Shown one piece after another: positions 8,953 to 16,444 of a stretch of DNA of 48,564 nt. The notes under the pieces were generated by a model. It made no database searches, was not told where the DNA came from, and was given only the letters and a program-made list of their open reading frames with translations. The first letter of the stretch is position 1. Each line of letters opens with the position of its first letter. The position numbers and the translations under genes were made by a program. This stretch comes from Pseudomonadota bacterium. Its GTDB lineage: Bacteria > Pseudomonadota > Gammaproteobacteria > Burkholderiales > Burkholderiaceae. The DNA lies in contig CAUJJP010000023.1 in the NCBI GenBank assembly GCA_963205525.1, forward strand, positions 1 through 48,564, read 5' to 3'.

Positions 8953-9222
8953 GGTGGACCGCATTGTGCGCGGATCGTCGGGCCTGCGCGGCGTGGTCCG
9001 TGCATGGGCGGGTGGGCGGGTGGGCGGATGGGCGGATGGGCGGATGGGCGGATGGGCGGATGGGCGGATGGGCGGATGGGCGGATGGGCGGATGGGCGGA
9101 GTTGCCGATGGAATCTCAGCCGGGGCTGACGGGCCGGCGCCGCGCCGGGCTCAAGTTCCGGCCGGCGCTGCCGATCTGACCCTGGGGACCGCCTCGCAGG
9201 TGGCCCGCCGCCTGCCCGAACC
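8953..9222. other. Divergent intergenic region, VWA operon / GGDEF gene
   Basis: This 270-bp spacer must hold the control signals for both divergent units. Apart from the tandem array at 9005-9100 I see no convincing -10/-35 pair on either strand. The only possible site for a VWA-operon promoter near its start is the 52 bp next to or overlapping the array. Confidence 0.6.
9005..9100. repeat. 8-bp tandem repeat, 12 copies (TGGGCGGR)
   Basis: Exact head-to-tail array of twelve 8-bp units: two TGGGCGGG units then ten TGGGCGGA units with no other mismatch. It lies in the divergent spacer between the leftward VWA-tamA-tamB operon and the rightward diguanylate cyclase gene. One strand is almost all G runs, so slipped-strand and G-quadruplex structures are possible. 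The array is apparently non-coding, although two frames are open through it. Confidence 0.97.
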
Positions 9223-10431
9223 GTGAAACCCATTCTCGCCATCCTGGCCTTGTTCGCCGCCCAGACGACCGTCTTCGGTGCGATCTGGCTGCTCATGGCC
9301 TGGCAGCACCTGTCCCGGCGCGCCAGCCTGCACTGGGGGATTGCCTCGCTGCTGCTGGCCGCCGGCAGTGCGATCTTCCTGCTGCGGCCCTGGCTGCACC
9401 CGACGCTGGCGGCGCTGCTGCCCAATCTGTTCTACCTCGGCGCTTGCCTGTTGGTCGCGCGTGGCATGCGATGGTTCACGCGGCGCCCGTTGCAGGACGG
9501 GCTGTTGCTTTCCGTCGTCGGCGCGACGGCGCTCTTGATGCTGCTGCTGGCGCTCGCCGGGGCGCGCCAGAGCCTGATTGTGATCGCCGCCAACAGTGTG
9601 ATGGGAGGCCTCCTGCTGCGCGCCGCCGAGGATGTGCGCGGCGGCCTGGCACTCGAGTTCGGGCGCTGGCAGGCCGGCCTGTGTGGCTTGCCGCTGGCGC
9701 TCATCGGCCTCATCTGCCTGGTCCGCGGTCCCCTGGTGTGGCTGGGGATGGACAGCAGTGGCCAGCCCCTGGACAGCGGGGCGGTCTTCCAGACCGTGCT
9801 GGCGCTGGCCATGGTGCTGCTCGGGATGGCGATGCAGATGACGATGGCGCTGATGCTGACGCTGCGCTTGACGCGGCGCCTGCGCCACCTCTCGCAGCAC
9901 GACGATCTGACCGGGCTGCTGAACCGGCGCGCCTTCGACCAGTGCCTGCGCAGCGAGCGCGCGCGCCAGCAGCGCCAGCCGGCGACGCTGGCGCTGCTGG
10001 CGGTGGACCTGGACCACTTCAAGGCGGTGAACGACCGCCATGGTCACGCGGCAGGCGACGCCTTGCTGGTGGCCAGCGCGCAGCTGCTGCAGCGCCAGGC
10101 GCGCAGCGTGGATGCGGTGGCGCGCATCGGCGGCGAGGAGTTCGCCCTCCTGCTGCCCGGCACCGACCTGGACGGTGCCCAGCACCTGGCCGAGCGCATC
10201 TGCGAGGCGCTGCGCAGCATGACGCTGGACTTCGAGGGTGAGGGCTTGCGTGTCACCGCCAGCATAGGCGTGGCGGCGCTGGGCAGCGACGTCGCGACGC
10301 AGGACGGCCTGCTGCGCCAGGCCGACCGTGCGCTGTACCTGGCGAAGGCGGGCGGGCGCGACCGCGTGGTCTGCGCCGGCGTGCTCAGCGTCGTCGAGCC
10401 GGCGGCTTCGGCCCGCCATCGTGCTGCCTGA
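9223..10431 (+). CDS. Membrane-bound GGDEF diguanylate cyclase
   Basis: Predicted c-di-GMP synthase of 402 residues. Residues 1-220 hold about six or seven hydrophobic helices, a membrane sensor region of unknown ligand. A GGDEF domain follows from DDLTGLLNRRAF (about residue 227) to the end. The active-site motif is RIGGEEF, an active variant, and an RSVD sequence lies five residues upstream in the position of the RxxD inhibitory site, so product feedback is likely. The GTG at 9223 is the only plausible start: no other start codon occurs in frame between it and the upstream stop at 9127-9129. No Shine-Dalgarno sequence is visible. The 3' end overlaps the convergent S9 peptidase gene by 47 bp. 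Confidence 0.9.
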   Translation: MKPILAILALFAAQTTVFGAIWLLMAWQHLSRRASLHWGIASLLLAAGSAIFLLRPWLHPTLAALLPNLFYLGACLLVARGMRWFTRRPLQDGLLLSVVGATALLMLLLALAGARQSLIVIAANSVMGGLLLRAAEDVRGGLALEFGRWQAGLCGLPLALIGLICLVRGPLVWLGMDSSGQPLDSGAVFQTVLALAMVLLGMAMQMTMALMLTLRLTRRLRHLSQHDDLTGLLNRRAFDQCLRSERARQQRQPATLALLAVDLDHFKAVNDRHGHAAGDALLVASAQLLQRQARSVDAVARIGGEEFALLLPGTDLDGAQHLAERICEALRSMTLDFEGEGLRVTASIGVAALGSDVATQDGLLRQADRALYLAKAGGRDRVVCAGVLSVVEPAASARHRAA

Positions 10432-12415
10432 GCCAGGCGAAGAACTCCTCGTACCACTGGCGGCTGTTGCGCGGCTTGAGGATCCAGTGGTTCTCGTCCG
10501 GGAACCACAGCAGACGCGCCGGCACCCCGCGCGCCTGCAAGGTGTTGTAGTAGGCCAGTCCCTGGGCGTCGGGCACGCGGTAGTCCAGCGCGCCGTGGAT
10601 GACCAGGGTCGGCGTGGCCATGTGCGCCGCGAAGGCGTGCGGGCTTTGCGAGAGCACGCGGCCCATGTCGTCCCAGTACCAGGCGCCGAGTTCGCGGGCG
10701 TGCCAGCCGTAGGCGTCGTCGGCGAACATGGCGGTCCAGTCGAAGCAGCCGGCGTGGCAGACGTAGGCGGCGTAGCGGCCGGGCGCGCAGTGGCCGTTCA
10801 TCCAGGCCGCCATGTAGCCGCCGTAGCTGCCGCCGCTGGCGAACACGCGCTTCGCGTCGGCCCAGGGCCGCTGCAGCAGGGCGTCGGTGGCGGCTTCCAC
10901 GTCCTGCAGCTCCAGTGCACCCCAGCGGTGCGTGATGCTGTCCTTGAAGGCGTAGCCGAAGCCCGATGAGCCGTGGTAGTTGACCGCCGCCACCACATAG
11001 CCCTGGGCCGCGAAGGCCTGCACGTTCCAGCGGAAGTGCCAGGCGTCGCCGAAGGCCGTGTGCGGGCCGCCGTGGATCAGCTGCAGCAGCGGCAGCTTGC
11101 GCCGCCCAGGGCGCGCGGGGTCGAATCCCGGCGGGTAGGTCAGCCAGACCTGGACCCGGTCGCCCTGCGCGCCGTCGATCCAGATTTCCTCGCTGATGCC
11201 GGTGGCCACCGCGGCGAGCAGGCCGTCGTTGAAGGACTCAATGCGCCGTGGCGCGCGCGCCGGCAGGTGGGCGTGCAGGCGTGGCGGGTGGTCGACCGCG
11301 TCGGCCAGCGTCACCAGGGTGCCGGCGGCCTTGTCGAAGGCCTGCAGCCAGCCGCCTGCCACCAGCAGCTCGGCGCGCCGGTCGGGCAGGTCGAAGCGCC
11401 AGAGGTGGCGCCGGCCGTGCTGCTCGGCGGCGAACAGCAGCGCCTGGCCGTCGTCCTCCCAGTGCAGCGGCGCCTGCACCTCGTGGTCCCATTCGCCACT
11501 CAGCAGCTCCCAGCCGCCGCTCTCGCGCTCCCACAGCGCGAGCTGCTCGGGCATGGTGTGCTTGAGGCCGCGGTGCTGGGCGACGAAGGCGATGCGGTCG
11601 CCGTCCGGGGCGTAGGCCGGGGCGCCCATGTCCCAGGCCGCGTCCTGCGCGATCACTTGCACGCGGCCGGACCTGAGGTCGATCTCGGCCAGCGCCAGCG
11701 GGTTGTCCTGACGCTTGTCGGCTGCGGGGTCGAAGGCGAACACCGCGCGCCGGCCGTCCGGCGAGACGTCGAAGCTGCCGGCCCCGGGCTCGGCGCGCGC
11801 GAGCGACCAGGTCGTTCCTTCGAACAGGTCACGCACCCGGCCGCTGGCACTGTCCAGCAGCAGCAGGTGCGGCTCGCGCCCGGCCGGCAGCATGTGGTCC
11901 CAGTGTCGGTACTGGGCCTGGCTGGTCGCGTAGCCGCTTTCCTTTCGATCTTTGAAGGTCTTGTGCTGCCTGGCCTGCGCCGCCATGCCCTTGAGCTGCG
12001 GCCAGACCCAGGACACCAGCAGCAGCCGGCGCCCGTCCGGGCACCAGCGAAACCCCTCGACCCCGGTGGCGACGCGGGCGGCGCGCCTGGCCTCGCCGCC
12101 GTCGGGGGGGATCAGGTAGAGCTGCGGCGTCTCGTCCTTCGCGCCTTCCTGCTCGCGCTGGGCGACGAAGGCGATGCGGTCGCCGTGCGGGCTCCAGCGT
12201 GGCTGGCCGTCCTTCTCGCCGCAGGCGGTGAGTAGACGCGGGCGTCCGCCCAGGGTGGACAGCAGCCACAGCGCGCTGCGCCCCTTGTTCTCGGCCATCG
12301 AGTAGGTGGTGAGCGCGGCCACGGCCTGCGCGCCGTCGGGCGCGATGCTGGGCGCGCCCAGGCGCTCGATGCGCCACAGCGTCTCGACGCTGAGCGGCTT
12401 CTTGGTCGCTGCCAT
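10385..12415 (-). CDS. S9 family peptidase (prolyl oligopeptidase / acylaminoacyl-peptidase type)
   Basis: Serine peptidase of 676 residues with an N-terminal seven-bladed WD40-like propeller (about residues 1-390; repeated P-DG-R-F segments) and a C-terminal alpha/beta hydrolase. The nucleophile elbow is GGSYGGY. The acid is probably the Asp in HGALDYRVP and the base the His in DENHWI. An oxyanion-type HGGPH motif precedes the nucleophile. There is no signal peptide, so it is probably cytosolic and degrades oligopeptides. It is the last gene of a leftward operon, starting 15 bp after the acetyltransferase stop. Its last 47 bp are antisense to the GGDEF gene. Confidence 0.9.
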   Translation of the reverse strand: MAATKKPLSVETLWRIERLGAPSIAPDGAQAVAALTTYSMAENKGRSALWLLSTLGGRPRLLTACGEKDGQPRWSPHGDRIAFVAQREQEGAKDETPQLYLIPPDGGEARRAARVATGVEGFRWCPDGRRLLLVSWVWPQLKGMAAQARQHKTFKDRKESGYATSQAQYRHWDHMLPAGREPHLLLLDSASGRVRDLFEGTTWSLARAEPGAGSFDVSPDGRRAVFAFDPAADKRQDNPLALAEIDLRSGRVQVIAQDAAWDMGAPAYAPDGDRIAFVAQHRGLKHTMPEQLALWERESGGWELLSGEWDHEVQAPLHWEDDGQALLFAAEQHGRRHLWRFDLPDRRAELLVAGGWLQAFDKAAGTLVTLADAVDHPPRLHAHLPARAPRRIESFNDGLLAAVATGISEEIWIDGAQGDRVQVWLTYPPGFDPARPGRRKLPLLQLIHGGPHTAFGDAWHFRWNVQAFAAQGYVVAAVNYHGSSGFGYAFKDSITHRWGALELQDVEAATDALLQRPWADAKRVFASGGSYGGYMAAWMNGHCAPGRYAAYVCHAGCFDWTAMFADDAYGWHARELGAWYWDDMGRVLSQSPHAFAAHMATPTLVIHGALDYRVPDAQGLAYYNTLQARGVPARLLWFPDENHWILKPRNSRQWYEEFFAWLRQHDGGPKPPARRR

Positions 12416-12430
12416 GGCCTGCGGTGGTGT

Positions 12431-13021
12431 TCAGCGCGGGCGCTGCAGCTGGTGCTGCAGGTGGCGCCGGATGGTCGGCCACTCGGCCGCCGTGATGCTG
12501 TAGACCGCGGTGTCGCGCAGGCTGCCGTCGGCCATGCGCTGGTGCGCGCGCAGGATGCCGTCGAGCTGTGCGCCCAGGCGCTCAATGGCGCGCCGGCTCT
12601 GCACGTTCAGGCGGTGGGTGCGGAACTCCACCGCGATGCAGTCCAGGGTCTCGAAGGCGTGGCGCAGCAGCATCCACTTGCACTCGGTGTTCAGCGCCGT
12701 GCGCTGCACGCGCACCGCGGTCCAGGTGCTGCCAATTTCCACACGCCGGTTCGTGGCGTCGACGTTCATGTAGGTCGTCATGCCCACCGGGACACCGGCG
12801 CCGTCGAGCACCGTGAACGGCGTCATCCGGCCCTCGGCCTGCAGCGCGAGCCGGCGCGCGATCTCGCGCTCCATGCCCTCGGGCGTCGGCACCGTGGTGT
12901 ACCAGAGCTCCCACAGCGCGCCGTCGCGCGCGGCGTCCGCCAGCGCCGGGGCGTGCGACGGATGCAGCGGCAGCAGGGCGGCGTGGCTGCCGCGCAGTTC
13001 CAGCGGTGCAGGCCAGCTCAT
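12431..13021 (-). CDS. GNAT family N-acetyltransferase (RimJ/RimL-like)
   Basis: A 196-residue protein of the RimJ/RimL-type GNAT group, acetyl-CoA dependent. The core runs from FTVLDGAGVPVGMTTYMNVD through the beta-strand EIGSTWTAVRVQRTALNTECKW to NVQSRRAIERLGAQLDGILR, which matches the family's C-terminal acceptor region. The start ATG at 13021 follows the moxR stop by 10 bp. It lies between moxR and the S9 peptidase gene in one transcription unit; whether it acts on their products or on a small molecule cannot be told from sequence. Confidence 0.85.
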   Translation of the reverse strand: MSWPAPLELRGSHAALLPLHPSHAPALADAARDGALWELWYTTVPTPEGMEREIARRLALQAEGRMTPFTVLDGAGVPVGMTTYMNVDATNRRVEIGSTWTAVRVQRTALNTECKWMLLRHAFETLDCIAVEFRTHRLNVQSRRAIERLGAQLDGILRAHQRMADGSLRDTAVYSITAAEWPTIRRHLQHQLQRPR

Positions 13022-13031
13022 CGGGACGCCT

Positions 13032-13883
13032 TCAGCGGTTGTGGCGCTGCATGAACACCAGCTTCTCGAACAGGGTCACGTCCTGCTCGTTCTTCAGCAG
13101 CGCACCCACCAGCGGCGGCACCGCGACCTTCTCGTCCTTGCTGTGCAGCACCTCGGCCGGGATGTCCTCGGCCACCAGCAGCTTGAGCCAGTCCAGCAGC
13201 TCCGAGGTGCTGGGCTTCTTCTTCAGCCCGGGCAGGCCGCGCACGTCGGAGAAGGTCTTCATCGCCGCGCCCAGCAGCTCGCGCTTGAGGCCGGGGAAGT
13301 GGACGTCGACGATCTGCTGCATCGTCTGCGGATCGGGGAACTTGATGTAGTGGAAGAAGCAGCGGCGCAGGAAGGCGTCGGGCAGCTCCTTCTCGTTGTT
13401 GGAGGTGATGAAGACCAGCGGCCGATGCCGGGCGCGGATCAGCTCGCGCGTCTCGTAGACGTAGAACTCCATGCGGTCGAGCTCGCGCAGCAAGTCGTTC
13501 GGAAACTCGATGTCGGCCTTGTCGATCTCGTCGATCAGCAGCGCCACCGGCTGCTCGGCCGTGAATGCCTGCCAGAGCACGCCCTTGACGATGTAGTTGC
13601 GGATGTCCTTCACCCGCTCGTCGCCGGCACCGGCGAGCTGGCTGTCGCGCAGCCGGCTCACGGCGTCGTACTCGTACAGCCCCTGCTGGGCCTTGGTGGT
13701 GCTCTTGACGTGCCACTGCAGCAGCGGCATGCCCAGCGACTGCGCCACCTGTTCGGCCAGCATGGTCTTGCCGGTGCCGGGCTCGCCCTTGACCAGCAGC
13801 GGGCGCTGCAGCGTGATCGCCGCGTTCACCGCGAGCATGAGGTCGGGAGTGGCGACGTATTGTTCGGAGCCCTGGTACTTCAT
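13032..13883 (-). CDS. MoxR family AAA+ ATPase
   Basis: A 283-residue AAA+ ATPase. Walker A is GEPGTGKT (about residues 33-40), Walker B is LLIDEID (about 114-120), sensor 1 is FITSNNEKELP and the arginine-finger region is AFLRRCFFHYIKF. MoxR proteins work as chaperone-like unfoldases with a VWA-domain partner, often encoded next door. Here the likely partner is the VWA gene at 7780-8952, about 4 kb further along the same strand with a convergent GGDEF gene in between. This gene heads the moxR-GNAT-S9 operon. It is divergent from cytochrome c4 across a 99-bp spacer. Confidence 0.92.
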   Translation of the reverse strand: MKYQGSEQYVATPDLMLAVNAAITLQRPLLVKGEPGTGKTMLAEQVAQSLGMPLLQWHVKSTTKAQQGLYEYDAVSRLRDSQLAGAGDERVKDIRNYIVKGVLWQAFTAEQPVALLIDEIDKADIEFPNDLLRELDRMEFYVYETRELIRARHRPLVFITSNNEKELPDAFLRRCFFHYIKFPDPQTMQQIVDVHFPGLKRELLGAAMKTFSDVRGLPGLKKKPSTSELLDWLKLLVAEDIPAEVLHSKDEKVAVPPLVGALLKNEQDVTLFEKLVFMQRHNR

Positions 13884-13899
13884 CTGGTGATGTGAGGGT

Positions 13900-13938
13900 T
13901 TGAGCTAGATCAGGGTGGTATCTGTCGGTGCCTATAAT
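13900..13938 (+). promoter_or_regulatory. Cytochrome c4 promoter: TATAAT with possible FNR-type site
   Basis: A perfect -10 hexamer TATAAT lies at 13933-13938. No -35 hexamer is found at the right distance. Instead TTGAG-CTAG-ATCAG (13900-13913) matches the FNR/ANR consensus TTGAT-N4-ATCAA at 8 of 10 positions. Its centre is about 38-40 bp before the expected start site, close to the -41.5 spacing of activator-dependent class II promoters. Confidence 0.5.
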
Positions 13939-13982
13939 TTTTTCCGACCTATCCGCCCCCCAACGTGCAACGCAAGGCAGAC

Positions 13983-14633
13983 ATGACCAAGACGCTCACG
14001 ACCCTCTTGTTCGCGCTGGCCCTGGGCGGCAGCAACGCCCTGGCACAGGACGGCAATGCCGACGCCGGTGAGAAGAAGGTGGCGCAGTGTATCGGCTGCC
14101 ATGGAATCCCCGGCTACCAGATGAGCTTTCCGCAGGTGCACAAGGTGCCCAAGATCGCCGGCCAGAGCGCGGGCTACATCGTCGCCGCGCTGCAGGCCTA
14201 CAAGAAGGGCGACCGCAGGCATCCCACCATGCGCGGCGAGGCCGGTTCGCTGGGCGAGCAGGACATGGCCGACATCGCCGCCTTCTACCAGCGACAGGGG
14301 GCGCAGGCCTCGATCAAGACGGTGGCGGCGCGCGAGCCCTCGGCGGCGGTGGCGGCGCTGCTGGCCAAGGGCGTGTGTGAGTCCTGCCACGGCGCCGACT
14401 ACAGCAAGCCGATCGACCCCAGCTACCCGAAGATCGCCGGCCAGTACCCCGACTACCTGTTTGTTGCGCTGCGCGCCTACCAGACCCAGGGCAACCCGGT
14501 GGTGGGGCGCAACAACCCGGTGATGGGCGCGGTGGCGAGCCAGTTCACGCCGGCCGAGCTCAAGCTGCTGGCCGACTACATGGGCCAGCAGCCGGGCGTG
14601 CTGGCGACGGTGCCGCAAAGCCGCTGGCGCTGA
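13983..14633 (+). CDS. Cytochrome c4, di-heme periplasmic
   Basis: Periplasmic electron carrier of 216 residues with two cytochrome c domains, each with one covalent heme. A signal peptide ends at about residue 22 (LGGSNALAQ). The heme motifs are CIGCH (about residue 37) and CESCH (about 132); distal methionine ligands are likely in HPTMRGEA and NPVMGAV. The ATG at 13983 is chosen because AAGG lies at a proper distance before it; an in-frame start six codons upstream would spoil the signal peptide. Cytochrome c4 normally passes electrons to terminal oxidases. A hairpin terminator follows the stop by about 20 bp. Confidence 0.92.
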   Translation: MTKTLTTLLFALALGGSNALAQDGNADAGEKKVAQCIGCHGIPGYQMSFPQVHKVPKIAGQSAGYIVAALQAYKKGDRRHPTMRGEAGSLGEQDMADIAAFYQRQGAQASIKTVAAREPSAAVAALLAKGVCESCHGADYSKPIDPSYPKIAGQYPDYLFVALRAYQTQGNPVVGRNNPVMGAVASQFTPAELKLLADYMGQQPGVLATVPQSRWR

Positions 14634-14653
14634 GCGGGGCTGGGCGCGTGCCG

Positions 14654-14676
14654 GGGCCGCCTGCGGGCGGCCCTTT
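14654..14676 (+). terminator. Hairpin terminator after cytochrome c4
   Basis: Perfect 8-bp stem GGGCCGCC / GGCGGCCC with tetraloop TGCG, followed by a short TTT. The T-run is short, so strength is uncertain, but the position just after the stop fits. Confidence 0.6.
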
Positions 14677-14753
14677 GCCGTTCCTGGACGGGTTTCGGTG
14701 CGCGATGGCGCTCAAGCCGGGGTCCTCGAGGCCGACATGGAAGGTGTCGCGCC

Positions 14754-16004
14754 ATGCTCAAGAAGATCGCTCCCGACCAGGTTCGCCTGGGCATGCACAT
14801 CCACCGGCTGGAAGCGGCTTGGCTGGACCACCCGTTCTGGAAGACGCGCTTCGTGCTCGAGGATCCGTGCGACCTGGCGCGGCTGCGCGCCAGCGGCGTG
14901 GCGGCGGTCTGGATAGACCTGGCGCGCGGCGTGGACGTGCTGGCGGCGGTGCCGGCTGCACCGGCCGTACCGGCCGCTCCCCCTGCGGCAACCCAGATGG
15001 CGGTCGCCGACCCGGCTGCCGCGGGCGAACCGGCCGCTGCGACGCGCAGCATGGGTGACGAGCTCGCGCAGGCGGCAGCGATCTGCAAGAGGAGCCGCGC
15101 CGCGGTGATGCAGATGTTCGACCAGGCACGGCTGGGTCAGGCGGTGGACGCCGAACACTGCCTGCCGGTGGTCGACGAGATCGCGGCCTCGGTCTACCGC
15201 AACCCCGGTGCCCTGGTCAGCCTGGCGCGGCTGAAGAACGCCGACGACTACAGCTACATGCACTCGGTGGCGGTGTGCGCGCTCATGGTGTCGCTGGCGC
15301 GCAGCCTGGGCCAGGACGAGGCCGGATGCCGCGAGGCCGGGCTCGCCGGCCTGCTGCACGACCTGGGCAAGGCGGCGATGCCGCTGGAGGTGCTGAACAA
15401 GCCGGGCCGGCTCACCGACGCGGAGTTCGCGGTGATGAAGACGCACCCGCTGCGCGGCCACGAGATGCTGGTCGAGGCGCGCGGCGCGCCAGCGGCGGCC
15501 ATGGACGTCTGCCTGCACCACCACGAGCGGCCCGACGGCCGCGGCTACCCACACGGCCTGAGCGCAGAGCGCCTGAGCCTGCTGGCGCGCATGGGTGCGG
15601 TGTGCGACGTCTACGACGCCATCACCTCCAACCGGCCCTACAAGCCGGGCTGGGATCCGGCGGAGTCGATCGCCCAGATGGCGAGCTGGAGCGGCCAGTT
15701 CGACCGCGAGGTGTTCAAGGCCTTCGTCGGCAGCCTGGGCATCTACCCGGTCGGATCGCTGGTGCGCCTGGTGTCTGGGAGGCTGGCGGTGGTGCTGGAG
15801 CACCACGCGGACAAGCCGCTGGCGCCGGTGGTGAAGGTCTTCTTCTCCATCCGCTCCAACATGGGCATCCCGCCGTGCCGGCTCGACCTCTCGCAGCCCG
15901 GCTGCAGCGACCGCATCGCCGGCCGCGAAGACCCGGCGCGCTGGGGCTTTCGCCAGCTCGACGAGCTGTGGCTGGACGGCGACGTGATGCGCCGCCTAGG
16001 CTGA
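14754..16004 (+). CDS. HD-GYP domain protein (c-di-GMP phosphodiesterase) with DUF3391
   Basis: A 416-residue protein, probably cytosolic. The N-terminal part (residues 1-60, MLKKIAPDQVRLGMHIHRLE) matches DUF3391, followed by an Ala/Pro-rich linker (about 65-100) and an HD-GYP domain (about 145-330). The metal and catalytic residues are visible: YMHSVAVCALM, the HD pair in GLLHDLGK, the THPLRGHEML His, and HHHERPDGRGYP, the full HHExxDGxGYP signature. It is therefore a likely active c-di-GMP phosphodiesterase. GGAAGG lies 9 bp before the ATG. The last 9 bp overlap the convergent cueR end. Confidence 0.92.
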   Translation: MLKKIAPDQVRLGMHIHRLEAAWLDHPFWKTRFVLEDPCDLARLRASGVAAVWIDLARGVDVLAAVPAAPAVPAAPPAATQMAVADPAAAGEPAAATRSMGDELAQAAAICKRSRAAVMQMFDQARLGQAVDAEHCLPVVDEIAASVYRNPGALVSLARLKNADDYSYMHSVAVCALMVSLARSLGQDEAGCREAGLAGLLHDLGKAAMPLEVLNKPGRLTDAEFAVMKTHPLRGHEMLVEARGAPAAAMDVCLHHHERPDGRGYPHGLSAERLSLLARMGAVCDVYDAITSNRPYKPGWDPAESIAQMASWSGQFDREVFKAFVGSLGIYPVGSLVRLVSGRLAVVLEHHADKPLAPVVKVFFSIRSNMGIPPCRLDLSQPGCSDRIAGREDPARWGFRQLDELWLDGDVMRRLG

Positions 16005-16442
16005 TTCCCTTGCGGCCGTGCGGCTGGTTTGGCTGCCCTTCCCGTGGCATGCCGTGCTGCCGGCCAGGTCGTCCAGGATCGGGCAGTCCGGCCGGGCGTC
16101 GCCGTGGCAGCCCTGCACCAGGTGCTGCAGGCTGCGCTGCATGGCCTGCATGTGGGCGATGCGCCGGTCCAGGTCGGCCGCGTGGCGCTGCGCCAGGGCG
16201 CGCACCTCGGCGCTGGCGCGCCCGGGGTCGGCCCACAGGGCGAGCAACTGGGCGATCTCGTCGAGCCCGAAGCCGAGGTCGCGTGCGCGCCGGATGAAGC
16301 GCAGGGTGTGCAGCACGCGCTCGTCGTAGCGCCGGTAGCCCGATTCGCTGCGTGCCACCGCCGGCAGCAGACCCAGCGCTTCGTAGTGGCGGATCATCTT
16401 CGGCGACACGCCGCTGGCCTGCGCCGCCTGGCCGATGTTCAT
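15996..16442 (-). CDS. cueR: Copper-responsive MerR-family regulator CueR
   Basis: A 148-residue MerR regulator. The N-terminal helix-turn-helix begins MNIGQAAQASGVSPKMIRHYE. After the dimerisation helix, the metal loop is C-HGDARPD-C followed by PILDDL, the two-cysteine spacing that defines Cu(I)-sensing CueR. A later ACHGKG tail may add ligands. The ATG at 16442 gives the family N-terminus; another ATG two codons upstream (16448) overlaps the copA stop as ATGA. The gene is cotranscribed after copA, and two MerR-type operators lie upstream of copA. Ag(I) or Au(I) sensing is possible as in other CueR proteins. Confidence 0.9.
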   Translation of the reverse strand: MNIGQAAQASGVSPKMIRHYEALGLLPAVARSESGYRRYDERVLHTLRFIRRARDLGFGLDEIAQLLALWADPGRASAEVRALAQRHAADLDRRIAHMQAMQRSLQHLVQGCHGDARPDCPILDDLAGSTACHGKGSQTSRTAARESA

Positions 16443-16444
16443 CG

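Noticed and set aside
9005..9100. CRISPR array
   Set aside because: Units are 8 bp, head to tail, without spacers, and no cas genes are present.
8951..9226. Short proteins read through the 8-bp array (GGWADGRM repeats)
   Set aside because: Two frames are open only because of the repeat; no ribosome site, conserved domain or codon bias supports them.
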